64,000 bases of DNA. It comes from Metallyticus violacea (Eukaryota; Arthropoda; Insecta; Mantodea; Metallyticidae). Below are positions 24,260 to 36,871 of this stretch, piece by piece (position 1 is the first letter of the stretch; each line of letters begins with the position of its first letter). The position numbers and the translations under genes are program-made. The notes under the pieces were generated by a model. It saw only the letters and a program-made list of their open reading frames with translations, had not been told where the DNA came from and searched no databases. The stretch spans positions 169,522,501 through 169,586,500 of the forward strand of contig CM060833.1 in assembly GCA_030762175.1 (NCBI GenBank). The letters are read 5' to 3'.

Positions 24260-26880
24260 CTGCAAATAGGATTTATAATAGAGCCAGCTGAGCACTCATT
24301 CGAGAACAGATTGATTCTACAAGATCTCAACTTGCCACTGTCTCCTTGGAACTTCTAAAGCTACATATATATTTAGCATTGTCAATGTCATCACACATGT
24401 GGAACAAGATAGATTCAATTACATTGAACTGTGCTAAACAACATGGCTCCAAAGCAACAGAATGCCAAAAGAAGAAATTTGACCAAAAGAAGAAATACAC
24501 CATAATGAAAATATCCAAAATTTGGACATCAACAAACTAATTATGAATTTATCTAGCCACCAGCTGTCTCCAGATGCAGTTTCACTCCTAGCTAAAGGAC
24601 ATAATTTTGCCTTAGTGTCTAAGAAGATTCCAATGGAAACCATTATTACACAGGTGGAAAATGCTATTTGTGAACGATCAACAGCTGATGCAGAAGAGGT
24701 GTGCTCAAAAGCATGCAGAATTTTAAAGAAAGCAAAGCCTCCTAAGAATAATCTTAATAGGAAGGAAAGAGCACAACTAAAAAACTTACGTGAGAATGAC
24801 AATATCATCATCCTGCCAGCTAATAAAGGCAATGCTACAGTAGTGATAGATGCATCCAAGTATGAGGAGAAAATGAGTTTCTTATTAATACCAACACCTA
24901 CAAAATAGTACCAAAGAATCCAACTACAAGTATAGAAAGAAAAGCTGCGTCTTTTCTAAAAAAGACCAAATGGAAACCCGAGGAAATAAAAAAGCTACAA
25001 TCAACTAATAGTCTACCCCCTAGACTGTATGGACTCCTGAAGATACACAAACCAGATATTCCTTTAAGACGTATTGTTAACACAATTGGCTCACCAACAT
25101 AAAAATTAGCTCAGTACTTGGCATCCTTGTTACGTCCAATAATAGCTCATTCGGATCACCACATCAAAAACTCGAAACACTTGTGGAAATCATCAATAGG
25201 ATCAACATCCAGCCTAATAATATTCTTGTGAATTTTGATGTTGAATCTCTATTCACAAATGTACCCATCAAAGACACCTTGGAACTCCCAAATTCCACTT
25301 CAAAGCAGAAGAAATTACATTATTTAAACACATCCTAACCTGCATCTACTTTCAATGGAGAACCAAATTCTACAAAGAGAAAGAAGGAGTAGCAATGGGA
25401 ACTCCACTAAGCCCTGTAGTAGCAAATTTCTTAATGCAACACTTCGAGGAGAAGGCTCCAGACACTGCTGAATACAAACCTTCACTCTGATTGAGATACG
25501 TGGACTACACTTTTGTCATATGGCCACATGGACATCATAAATGACATAAACTACAGCTCTTCTTAGAACATCTAAATAGTCTCCATGAAAATATCAAATT
25601 TACTATGGAAAAGGAAAGTAATCAGATACTTTCCTTTCTGGATGTCTTAGTTCAGAGAAAATCATCAGCAGCCCTTGATCATCAAGTTTATAGAAAACAT
25701 ACACATATGGAAAGATATCTTAACACCAGATCAGATCATCATTCTGCACAAAAAAGAACCATATTAAGACTTTAGAACACAGAGCAAAAACCATCACAGA
25801 ACCGGAACATCTTAAACATAAATTAAATCATCTCCATGATGTTTTCAAAGCCATTGGATACAGCAACAAAGATATTGACAGAGCCATTCTCCCTAAGCAA
25901 ATGTCAACATCTAACACCTACTCAAACAAAAAACCCAAGACTTTTCTGACGTACGTAGAAGACATTACTGTATAGCATGTATATTAAAGAAAAAAGGTAT
26001 ACAATCTATCTTCACACAAACTGCTAAATTAGAGCAAATGCTTAATAATGCAAAAGAGCCTAGGCATCCTCTTGACACTACAGCAATGAATGAATAGTGT
26101 TTTAACACCTGTTTTTGCTACAGAGGCACCACAGGCAATGGACACTGATGATACAGGAGATGAAATGATATATTGGGGAAGGATTAATTTTTAAGGAAGG
26201 AATCGTTCCAGGCCTAAGTTTAGGGTACCTCCCCAGCATTTGCCATTTATGAGGACTGAGGAAAACCGGGAAAAAACCTCAGTCAGGGAGGACAGTCCTG
26301 GCGGGATTCGAACCCAGACCTCCCGCTCACGAGTCCGTGCCTTAGTGCACCCGTGGCGGTGCACTATGGGAATGTATAAAATACCATGTGAATGTGGCAA
26401 AGTTTACATAGGCATGACCAGAAGATCGATTAAAAAATGATTGGAAGAACATCAGCAACATCTTCACCTTAATCAACCTGAACAATCTGCAATAGCAGAA
26501 CATGCAATAAATGAATGTCATGGTATACACTTTAATAAAACAGAAATGGTTGCAGGCTTTTTCAATCTAGCTAGGAGGGAAACATTGGAAATACAACAGC
26601 ATCCAAACAACTTTAATACAGATGGCAGATATCACCTAAGTAGCACATGGAAACCAGTTCTTAAAAAGAAACAACTACCTCCCCCTTCATCCCCCTCCAT
26701 TTCCACCACACACATAATATCGATCGTCCTCAAAAGGCAGACAGAGATGGATCAATACTGTCATCTTGTTAACAGTTAAGTGTTGTTCATCGCCCACTGA
26801 AGATGCCAATCGAAGTAGTTTGTGAAAGCAATGGCAGTAATTTAAACCATGGACCATGGCAAAGCAGCCCAGAAGATTTT
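24260..26880 (+). mobile_element. Penelope-like retroelement 1, RT plus GIY-YIG, decayed, SINE nested
   Basis: Frames in order: an N-terminal helical part (24295-24540, LELLKLHIYL); 24522-24908 with LAKGHNFALVSKKIP and ILPANKGNATVVIDASKYEE, the Penelope-type lead-in to the RT; GLLKIHKPDIPLRRIVN (about 25030-25080); FDVESLFTNVPIKDTLE (about 25236-25285); EGVAMGTPLSPVVANFLM (about 25386-25440); YVDYTF at 25497-25511, where the catalytic second Asp of YVDD is Tyr; and LSFLDVLVQRK. After an inserted SINE (26094-26360) comes a GIY-YIG endonuclease domain (MYKIPCECGKVYIGMTRRSI, with a TGA at 26438-26440). Many stops and shifts make it inactive. The 3' end has CTGAAGA (26797-26803). Confidence 0.9.
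26094..26360 (-). mobile_element. tRNA-derived SINE, family A, nested in PLE 1
   Basis: This full-length antisense copy runs from GTGTTTTAACACCTGTTTTT to CACCCGTGGCGGT. The B box reads inverted as ATTCGAACCCAGA (about 26304-26316). It separates the RT from the GIY-YIG domain, so it inserted after the PLE did. Confidence 0.9.
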
Positions 26881-26889
26881 AACTGTTTT

Positions 26890-26891
26890 AG

Positions 26892-26935
<44 letters not shown>

Positions 26936-26959
26936 ATTATTATTATTATTATTATTATT
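26890..26959. repeat. (GTT)n(ATT)n microsatellite
   Basis: About 15 GTT units pass into ATT units right after the Penelope-like element 1 end. Confidence 0.9.
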
Positions 26960-28600
26960 CCTCATATAAAAATTGCTACTAAACCAAACAAAAAGTTTCC
27001 TGTTTTTGGGGAAAGTTCAACAATTCTCATGGTGGACCTATTTTGTTAAGCTTAGCTATACTATTTTGTGAATCAGTTTCATTGGAATCTATACCAGATG
27101 TTTAATCAGAAGTCCACATATTTAATTATCAAAGTTGCCATTCTCTATTTCATGAAGTACATCAGTAAACTCACCTTCACTCAAAAAACCAGCATAAGTA
27201 AACTGAAAAAACAGGTATTTTTGGTATTATTGCTTTGTAATAAATTATGTATATGTAATTGTCAGTAAAATATAAATAATTTATCACTGTTTCCTGTCCT
27301 AATAACGTAAAATAATATACTGGGACATTACCATTGATCATAACCTATAAAATATTTTTTTTGAATTTCCTCCACTGTGGGTTCTGCCTGAGCAATGGCA
27401 GTTTTTTCCATTTAGTCATTCATTGTTGACTTTTTCAGGTGTTAATAAAACAAACACACCCTTAAGGCCATGTTTGAACAAATTATTTATGTTAACTTTC
27501 AAGCATTACAAAAAAAAAATCAATTGATTCAAGCTCCAAAACAAAATAATTTCCAGATTAAAACATAAGTGCAACTGAAAATGTGGTGGTATTACAGGAA
27601 AATGTATGAAAAGAAGACTGAAATAACGGAGAATAGCCGATGGCAGTTTTCTAGTATTTGATACGTACTGATACTATAAGAAGAAAACTGAATTATGAAC
27701 TTCTTGCTCATACAATTTGAGTTGTAGCAGTTTTTCCAAGATGCTGACTGCATTTATATGGTCTGTATAACTCACAATTAATATTTTTGAGTTTTGACAG
27801 TCTTCCATTGAGTAATTGAGTAATAATCTGTCTGTCCTATGCATGAATCCAGGAGAAGCAGTGGGTCTTCTTTTCATCTGAAATGAATGCATTAGTAACC
27901 CAGCATTTCACATGTTACTTTGAGCTATCCTGAAGCACTTCTATCAACACACATATTCAATAGGACTTCTTTATCTATTGTTTGTCTTACTCTGGGACAG
28001 TACGTTCTCCTTTCAATTCAAAAAACTTGAGTACTGGCTGCTGTAATGTAAATCTGAATTCTAAGGGGTAACTGATGGAAGCTTTAGGGTGCACTTTTCC
28101 TCTTTGTTAGAAAGGGCTCTACCAGAGATCATTTTATATTCAAGCAGGGACTGGCTTGTGTTGCACACATTAGAAATTCATCTTCCATTTCTGTCTTTGA
28201 CAAAAATGCTGTCACCTTTCTTGTGCTTATGATATTATTTGAAATTTTGAAGACTGAAGAGGATAATTAAATTTTTAAAAAATACTATTTATTATTTTTA
28301 AGGGTTACATTTATAATCCTGGCTGCTCGACCTAAGAGAACATAAGGCTCTGAAAGTATTACATCTTGTTTTATTAATTAGAGAATTTTTTATTTTGTTT
28401 GTTTATAATAATCTATGGCTTCCTGGACAAATTTTGTGACATATTTTAACTTCCAGCAGCAGCAGTCAAAATAAAATATATGCTCCATATGATTGAAGGA
28501 TATTTATATATTCATTAATATTCTTGAATTTTCACAGTAAACCTTGTGTTAATTTCTTTTTCACTTTTTTTTGTAGAGATGATAGCTCATATTCACTAAT
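26960..28600. other. Unassigned stretch
   Basis: Frames up to 75 codons are seen, none recognised. No repeat ends were noted. Confidence 0.3.
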
Positions 28601-28745
28601 CCATGGGTCCAGTGTCATAGATTTATGAAACTTAAGCCTGAAAGAAGAGGTCTCTGAGCAAAATTTACTGGCTGTTTCATGCCCTGAATTGAATGGGATG
28701 CTGATGACCTGTGATGCTAAAGAGCATCTGTAAATAAAACAAATC
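28601..28745 (+). mobile_element. SINE family B, 5' truncated
   Basis: The copy starts in the body (CCATGGGTCCAGTGTCATAG). It keeps the 3' hairpin GGATGC (28696-28701) with GCATCT (28724-28729) and an AAATAAAA tail. The tRNA-like head is missing, as expected of incomplete reverse transcription. Confidence 0.8.
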
Positions 28746-30020
28746 AACAAATTCACTAACCAAAGTTAATGGTTCATTGCTTTCTGAATTGAGTTCCATT
28801 GCCTCTGAACTCCACTCAACTCAACTTTCAAATTTTCAAGTATCCATTATTGTCATTTTAGGTTCTTTTTCATATTTGTTTATATCTGCTTCCAGAAACT
28901 TTGTTGCAAATGATTTAGTTTTCAACCCCATTAACACTCATGTTATTAAAAAACTTTGAAACCTAGTTGTTAAAATTAGAGGTTTTGTCCTCATTTTAAG
29001 AACACTGAAATTCTATTCTATCTTAATTTACTACCTGATCTACTAAAATTTTTTAAAATTACTTTTTATAAAACAATATTTCTCCTTCCATGTTTTGGCA
29101 ATTTGATTGCAACTGAATGCTATTTGCCTATAAAGTAAAGGAATTTCATGGCTGTGTGTAAGCATAGTAAGAAATAACATGTAAGGGAGGTGCATTCCTG
29201 CTCTTCTTGGTAAGTAACTTGCAAACAAAGCAATTGGAAAATGCAGGGACAGTACCATATTTTTTAACATTAAATAAGCCCATGGTCACACTGAAAACCC
29301 TCTTTTGTAAAAATAGCCAGTAAGATAACCCAGTGATGGTTCCCTGGAGTACGGCATGTTTCAAAGACCTGCATCTTTACACTAGTTATTAAGTCTATTT
29401 TAATTTGCCTAACAGCTAGTGCTAAATGTGGAGATCTGTAGTTAAAGGTGTAGCAATCACATTCTCTTGTCTTATTACTACAAATTATGGTCTTTGTGTG
29501 TGTGTTTATAAGTAATGGAATGTGTTAGTGTAGACACAATATAATCTATTGTAACATAATGTAAAGAGACAAATGTGAGACATTGGTGGAAGGACTCTTA
29601 TGTTGTGGTCAATTAAGTCACATTCCAGGCATAATGGTAGTTTGTGGTTTATGATGGCAGATGTTTCATTTACACTTTGTGTACCTTAGTTGCAATCCTT
29701 GGAACAAAGCTATCACTGTAATATCTGTACATATTCTCCAGTAAAACTTCTCATAGTTGGTATACTGCAATTTAATCTTATTTTCATAAGATTCTTGCAT
29801 ATGCTCCACTAAGTGAAGCTGACAGATGACAAGGCTTGATTTGTGGACAACATCAACTTTCATACTACTTTTTGAAGAATCAATTTTATCATCAGTCTTC
29901 CATGTTATGATGCAATGGCATGCATTAGAGCATCAACAATGTTACAGAATACAATACATTCCTCCTTAAAATTAACCGGTAGGTGGTTCATATCAGCCCC
30001 CAAAATATTAACACTCTTAC
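28746..30020. other. Unassigned stretch
   Basis: Nothing is recognised here. It has short ORFs only. Confidence 0.3.
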
Positions 30021-30021
30021 T

Positions 30022-31278
30022 TCTTAAATTAAATCTGTCGTCTAACACTCTTCATGCTTCACTAACCTTAAAAATATTTGGTACAGGCTTGACCATGGGC
30101 AGTCCTCTCTCTCCTTTCCTGGCAAATCTTTACATGAGTAATTTTGAAACACACATTACTTCAGCCTTTCCACACTTCTTTAAGTGTTGGTACAAATATG
30201 TGGATGATATTTTTGCCATAGTTAATAAAAAGTTAATTGAGGATGCAATAAAGATTTTGAATATTCAAGATAGAAATATAAAATTCACACATGAAATAGA
30301 AACAGACAATATACTGCCTTTTTTGGATATTAAAATTATAAAGAGTAAAGAAAAGTTGAAATTTGGCATATATAGAAAGGACACACATGCATATAATTAT
30401 ATCAAAGAAAATGGCTTTAATCCTATAGCTCACAAACATGCAATTTTTAATAGTTTGAAATGCAGATTGATCAATTTGCCAATCAGTACAGAAGAATATA
30501 ACATAGAATATAAAAAAATAATAGAAATAGCAATTTTAAATGGTTTTAATGAAGATTTAATACATAATAAGATTAAAAATTCCAGAAAAAGAAAAGAATT
30601 AAAAATTCCACTACATTATCAACAATTAAAGAAAAAAATGTCCTTTAAAAAATGTACATATATCCAACAGTGATGTATAAATTTCAAAAAATATTTAAAG
30701 ATGTTAATATAAAATTGGCTTCCACTAATAGATTTAGTTTAAACAACATTTTGAAAGACAATACTACTGATAATATCCCAAAGGGGAAAAAAGCTGGGAT
30801 TTACAAGATTTCATCTGCTGAATGTGATAAGATCTGTAGGAAACTAAGAGGAATGTGGGGATACGTCTAAAAGAACATGAGAAATTTAAAATACAAACAA
30901 ATAGAAAAATCAGCAGTGGCATGTCACTTTTGAACCGAAAATCATGATATAAAGGAAAAAGTTGAATTATTGAGAGCTGTGCAGGGATCGGTAGAATTGG
31001 ATATTTGGGAAAAGATTTACATCTACAAACATAAGGATCATTTGATGAATTTTGACATTCCAAAAGAAGAAAATATAAATTTTAAGTTCATAAAAGTTTC
31101 ACCAGAGCGGAACATTGCTTCTGATACTACTTAACAACAGCCTTTTACACCAGTCATCCACGGCCAAAGATATAGATAACGTATCTTTGAAACCGGTACA
31201 GAATATTTTTAAGATTAATGAAGCATGAAGAGTGTTAGACGACAGATTCAATTCATGTGAGCTTCACTGTGTTAGTTT
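30022..31278 (+). mobile_element. Penelope-like retroelement 2, 5' truncated, with inverted end fragment
   Basis: The RT frame (about 30085-30673) carries GLTMGSPLSPFLANLYMSNF, an intact YVDD (30197-30208), LPFLDIKI and a Penelope-type C-terminal part (YRKDTHAYNYI, INLPISTEEYNIEYKKI). Downstream, after a shift, come GKKAGIYKISSAECDK and ELDIWEKIYIYKHKDHLMNF, a decayed GIY-YIG endonuclease whose YIG is lost. The 5' part of the RT is missing. In its place, 30025-30080 is an inverted copy of the element's own 3' end (31195-31260). An apparent 252-codon frame from 29915 fuses this inverted piece to the RT and is not a natural protein. Confidence 0.88.
31161..31195 (+). ncRNA. Hammerhead-ribozyme-like core in PLE 2 end
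   Basis: AAAGATA (31166-31172) pairs with TATCTTT (31182-31188). It is followed at once by GAAAC (31189-31193), and outer CGG (31161-31163) can pair with CCG (31193-31195). PLE termini are known to carry hammerhead motifs. The expected CUGANGA box is imperfect here; the sister copy has CCGAAGA at 20597. Confidence 0.35.
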
Positions 31279-31559
31279 TAAAAAATTTTAACTCTTACAT
31301 CTACTTTATATTTACTGAGTCCAAGGTCTCATACTAAATCATTCAGTTCACCTTTGGGTGATCAAATTAGGCACTTATGGGCCATTCTCTCGTGTTCCAA
31401 AATTTTGTAAATTTCAATTTGTTCAGATATAGCAGTTTCAACTTCTAGTGATGACGAGTCATAGACAGTATTTATTGGTGGTTTTGGCACAGGCAGTTCA
31501 ACACTATGAAGAACTGGGTGAATAGTTGAAGAGATGTTTCATTAGGAAATAGTATGAGG

Positions 31560-32600
31560 ATGATATGATAAGTAATTTGGTTTTATATTAAAGAGACAAG
31601 TTCAGTCTTGCAGCATAGTTTATTTTTCAACATAGGTCCTTAAAGCTCAATGTACTTGATTACCTCATGGGTTTCTTCCAGGCCCTGAAAATACTTGTTT
31701 ATCTCCTTTATAACTTCTTCATTTGACTTAAATTTGTGCCCACTCAGGAAAATTGAATTTTGGGAACAGAGATAATCCGAGAGAGCGAGATCAGTGAATA
31801 AGGTTGATGCAGAAGCATTTCAAGTCCTAGTTCAATCAGTTTGTCCTAAGCTATGCAGCGCTTGAATGTACTGGCTTATTGTCATGATGAAAGACCTTTT
31901 GGCCATTCCCAGACGTTTTTCCATGATTCATGCCTTAAGTTTCTCCAAAAGTGATGCATAATATTCTCCAGTAATGGTTTCCCCCTTCTCTAAGTAAATT
32001 AAGAGAATTTCTTTTGTATTCCAAAATACTGAAGCTATCTTCCCTTTGGATGGAATGATTTTGCCTTTTTCGGAGGGATTTGCCTCCTGCAGTCCACTGT
32101 TTAGACTGCTGTTTTGTTTCTAGTGTATGGTAATGAATCCACATTTTGTCCCTAGTCATGGATTCTCCTTAAGCAGTTCCAAACAGTCATCTAATGTTCG
32201 CATGTGATTTTGCTTTTGCTCCTGGGTGAGCAGAGGTGACACCTATATTGTACAAAGATTTTTTCATTATGAATAGTAAAATAAACCCACTCAGTTCAGA
32301 TGCCTTTGCTAACTGGCAATTTCCCTTGTCTGTTGGCAAAAGCAATATCATGGACTTCGAGATGATTTCTATACCCGCAGCTCATTTTGGAACTCCAGGA
32401 CATGACGGATCTATAATGCTTGTTCTGCCATGCTTGAATTCATTTACCCATTTACAGGAAGGACATGTATCACACAATAGAAGCAAAACCATTATGTCAA
32501 TTTCCTTTGCTGTTTTTCCTTCTAGAAATAAGAATTTAATCATACCACAAATTCCAATCTTATCCATTTTTCACTGTCACTCAAAGTGTTTGTGTTTAAT
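31560..32600 (-). pseudogene. mariner transposase relic (SETMAR-like)
   Basis: On the minus strand: IKFLFLEGKTAKEIDI and KWVNEFKHGRTSI (about 32390-32560), the N-terminal DNA-binding part; MTRDKMWIHYHTLETKQQSK (32159 downward), around the first catalytic Asp (here 'RDK' for 'GDE'); FSILEYKRNSLN and a GNHYWRIL segment; then HQPYS and a C-terminal part (INKYFQGLEETHEVIKY in a shifted frame) near 31640-31760. Nearly the whole transposase is represented, but it is broken by stops, shifts and lost acidic residues. Confidence 0.8.
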
Positions 32601-32619
32601 TAACTGCCAAACAGTGAAT

Positions 32620-34130
32620 AAACATCATAACGACTTGTGACCTTAGAATATTGATACATAGAAAGCAAACTTTATGACCACATCTACAGATGTTATTGTT
32701 GCCTTCTATTAGTATATATGTACTGGTGGCCGGCCCTGCTGTCATAGTATGCAAACCAAGCTACATATCAAACCATCCACATATGTTTCTTTTTGGAGGT
32801 TGTACCTAGCAATGGTGAAGTTAAAAAAATGCAGCAATATGTGACATGATTGGTTGGCTTGCTCCAAATCAGTGAAGTATAGTGAAGGCACCGCTCAATT
32901 TTTACCCTTTAATTGATATTTAAGTTTTACAGTAGATTAGGGGGAAAGGGGGACTGTGCCTTATTTTCATCTTCTACTTTGCATCCAGAGTACAGTTTAT
33001 ATATTTTGCAAGCCAATGGGGTTTATACAGTTCTTTCAATGAAGTTAATGTCCTGCAAATAGAATAAAAATAATCACTTTTATTAATGCACTTGCATGGC
33101 ATAACCTTTGTTGTAAAATTGCACTTTTGACTGTAATTAAAGGTAAAATTTCAGTTTTCACTTTTCCTTGTAAGATCTCCATTTAACTAAAGAAGTTTGT
33201 CACTTTTGCATATAAAATCTGTTTCATTTCTGAAAAGGAGGGCTGTAAATGGCCTTGGCAAGCAATAAAGCAATAAAACCTTTTCTACAGCATCAGCTGT
33301 TGAAAAGGCTCATCTTCAAAACATTACTTCCCATTTGCATATTGCATATAAAGAACTTGCTGTACCAGCGAGAAAGTCTTGCTGAAATAAAGATATTAAA
33401 GAAAATAGGTATTTTAGAATATCAGAGCAATAAATCTGGAAAACGCTTTTAATGTGAGACTTTAAGGGTAAGGGGGTTCAAATTAGTAATAATTGGTGGT
33501 ATATAAATATATATATATATCTGTTGCCCTGATGATTTCTACATTATGATCCCTCTTGGAGTTCTACTTGAGAAAATAGAGTCAGTGTCACTTTTGATCT
33601 TTGCTGCTACAGCTTCATTAATTGCCAAAAAGGGGCTTATGTACTGCTGGAAGTATTACTGAAACTGTGCTTTGTGATGGCATATATCCTGCACTTCTTG
33701 TTAGGATATATGTAATTTTCTCAGCATTGGAAAAGTCTGCTTTTGCAGTCAGTATCTAGTATGGTACAATAGCTAAACTAGCAGAGCGCTAAGAAAGGCT
33801 ATGGCCCTATTTTTGACCTCTTCTGTTTAAAGTTATAAAGAATGTTGCTGTGCGGCAAGTCGAAGTTCATGTTGACCTTATGTTTGCTTTGTACCTTTAT
33901 ATTTCAGCTTGTGTACCCTGAGAGGCTGTAACAACTCTATTAGCCCTTAATCTGCTTCAGTGTCCTCTATGTTAGTGGTCAGATAGTCCAACCATACAGT
34001 CCTACTATAATCCAGTGATTCCCTTCTTGAGCCAAGAAGGGGATTGTTACCTCATGATCTGCAGACCCTTGTTCTTGATGGTTCAGGTGCTTTCTGTATT
34101 TGGAGCACTATGCACTTTGGCCTTGCAAAG
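32620..34130. other. Unassigned stretch
   Basis: AT-rich with a short AT repeat (33504-33522). Minus-strand fragments at 33990-34085 read VTIPFLAQEGNHWIIVGLYG before a stop, which is protein-like and may belong with the frame at 34136-34488. Confidence 0.3.
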
Positions 34131-34135
34131 AGCAC

Positions 34136-34488
34136 CTACACACTTAAAGCAGGTGTATTATATGGATGATAGTCTTCCACCATAATCTTGAAGTAGCAAG
34201 TTCTCTTGTCATCCTCCATCGAAATCTCTGTCAAGTAGATAAATAGAGGAGGCCTATCACATGCTGCAGTCTGTGCAATTGATGCACTCCCACCAGATTC
34301 ATCTGACTTTCCTGCAGGTCGTCCTTGGCCACCACCTAAAAGTGGGCCATAAGACAAAACTGGAAGGAGTGGGTCTCTAAAAGGTACACCAACCTTCCTC
34401 TGTCTCTGTCTTATTAGAATGTTGCAGCTGTGTCCAGCACGTACTTGATTGCACAACACTCGATCATCCCAGCAGACTACAGGTCTGG
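34136..34488 (-). CDS. Unrecognised protein-like frame, possible exon or pseudogene
   Basis: On the minus strand a frame stays open from a good acceptor-like site (CTTCTTTCTCTTAG, just above 34500) for about 117 codons to a TAG at 34136. It reads VCWDDRVLCNQVRAGHSCNI, then RKVGVPFRDPLLPVLSYGPL, a GGGQGRPAGKSDESGGS linker, and DRPPLFIYLTEISMEDD. Its composition is unlike the random frames around it, being richer in Gly, Pro, Arg and Cys and lower in Lys and Asn. I do not recognise the family. Downstream protein-like sequence in another frame suggests either a second exon or a frameshifted processed pseudogene. It may also be part of a transposon not known to me. Confidence 0.35.
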
Positions 34489-34499
34489 CAAAATAGATT

Positions 34500-36870
34500 G
34501 CTAAGAGAAAGAAGCTGTACTTCCTGCTCCCTACTGGCCAAGCAGTGAACTAATTAAATAAAGATCCACAATATAACCAAACAAACCATAGCACTAGGTG
34601 CCCTTTTGCCCTTAAGATGATCAGAATAAGATGGCTGAAACTTTGGTGGCATCAACCAAATAGTCAAGGCAATAACGATACTGGTTGCAGAAGCCTACAA
34701 GAATATAATAAGTTTGATGTTTTGCTTTCTAAAAAAAAAAAAAATTCCAGGCTTTATTAAAGGTGGCATTGGCTTAGTAAATGCAACATCTTTTTAAGGA
34801 AATGTAGCATGAAATGTAACACTTAAAAAAGTTGCTTTTATATGCATCTCTTTAAAAAAAAAAAGGAAACATTTTTATTTTGCAAATGTACTTGTGAATA
34901 TACTTAAAAAGCTTTATCCCAAAGACAAATCAGGTAGATAATATTAGCCATCATCTGATGACATCAAGCTTATTTTGTTATAAATAATCAAACTCATGCT
35001 TGAAAAAACACAACTATTTAAACATTAAGAATGCTGCGGCTCAGAAAAAATGCCTTACATGTGAGATTCAGAACTGGTGGGAATGTGATCTACTTATGCT
35101 AAGCAAGAATATTCATCTATTTTTTTGCAATTTTTATAGTTTATTGTGCTGGTTGTGACTTAAACGTTGCAAGATTATTTGTAATTTAAGGATGTAGACT
35201 CTAGACAAGAGCTTTATATATTGCAATCAATAGAATTTTTTCATGAAACAATCTGTCCATCTATTTTTACAGATTTTTATGATGGTAGGAAGAACATTTG
35301 CAGGGTGCAATAAAAAGCGCTTGGCAGTAGTAGCATTTAACAGTAGTCTCAAATTTTATTGTGTTCATTTAATGTATAAGCTCATCAGATATTCCAGTAT
35401 TGTATGCTACCCCTGCTTTTTATATTGCACATGCTGAATTTACTGTTTAAGAAATATTCATGTGAAATTGCGCTTGTACAATATTTGTTTATGATTATGT
35501 GCATTTTTTCTTATATTAAAACAGCTACAGTTAATAAAGACAAAGCACAGTTGAGCTTATATTTTCAGATAAATCTTATTCCCCATCCTCTGATGTTTTA
35601 CAGATATTAAACATTTTTTGATAATCATTATGTTGGAAGATGATGTTCATGGTTTCAACTGTTAAAAGCATTCAGCGTAAAGAGTTTCAAATTTATTTTT
35701 ATTGTTGTGTGTTAGTAGTCTTTAGAGAAATTAATTCAATGTTTTGTACCTAACTTAGTTAATTACTGATGCTTATTTACTACAGTAAACTGACTGTGCA
35801 CAAAAGATAGGTAAGGTATTGAAAAATTCTAAAATGCACTTGGATTGAAAAACTATTATATGCTTCTTGCACATTATGGGTATTTAATTCAGAAACATTA
35901 ATTCAATTAAAAAGAATACAAAATGGTTGACTTCATTCCAGTTGGTCTTACTACTGCAGCATCAAAAGTGATAGTGCACTTTGAGCACTTGTCCAGTCAG
36001 TTGCTGCCCTGAGTCTCAAGAGATTCTGACATCAGCTGTGCATATTTAAGTCCACCAAAGTCAGAATGCCTGTGGTGAACAAGGGAGTTACAGGTATGAT
36101 GCAGCGGGATGTAGGTGCAGACATATACAGGTGGTATAAGAAAAATGATAACTGCTTACCTTATGCTGCTAGCTGGAATATCAGTCACTTGAAATAGTTG
36201 GTGGTGTGAATGTTATGCTGAAAATATTGAGCAGCAGTTGTACTTCTTCTCTGGGATACAACTTTAGGAGTATGATAAGTAATTAGAAAGGATACTGTTT
36301 TCATTATCTGCTGGTAACTCAAACTGCTGCTACCATAGTCTCCTTCTCCCCAAATGCTCACCAGTCTGATTAGAGGTGTAGGCAATGAAAAAAGAGCACA
36401 AGCACCACCATAAATGAACATTTTTACTGTGGTTGGCTATATGCAGGTATGATATATTATCACTAGGGGACAAAGTAAGGACACCAAAACATTGCCTAGA
36501 TATGGCCACAGGTTTAAGGAACACTGGTTCTAGAGTGCAGTCAGTTGTTTACTGCACCTGCAGGTTTGTAAAAAAGCAAAAGATGTCACATGAAGAGAGC
36601 TCTGATTTGATGTGTAGTAGTAAATGAACGTTTTATTGTATCAGTTTTAAAATACATTGAAGCAAGTACAACTGTTGCATGGGCCTAATGGCCGTACATG
36701 GTAATATTGTGCCTGTAACAATCAAAATGGTCATAAACATATCTACATCATACAAATACATAAACATGAATGGAACGCTTACTCTTGAGCCCCCTCTCTA
36801 ACTCCCCCCTCTTCATTGTAGCCATTACTGACTGCTTGCCTTTCAATTAGTTCATACATTCTTTAAAAAC
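34500..36870. other. Unassigned AT-rich stretch
   Basis: Short frames only. Nothing is recognised between these points. Confidence 0.3.
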
Positions 36871-36871
36871 A

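Noticed and set aside
29915..30673. 252-codon plus-strand frame as one gene
   Set aside because: Its first part is an inverted fragment of the element's own 3' end fused to a truncated RT; it is not a natural protein.
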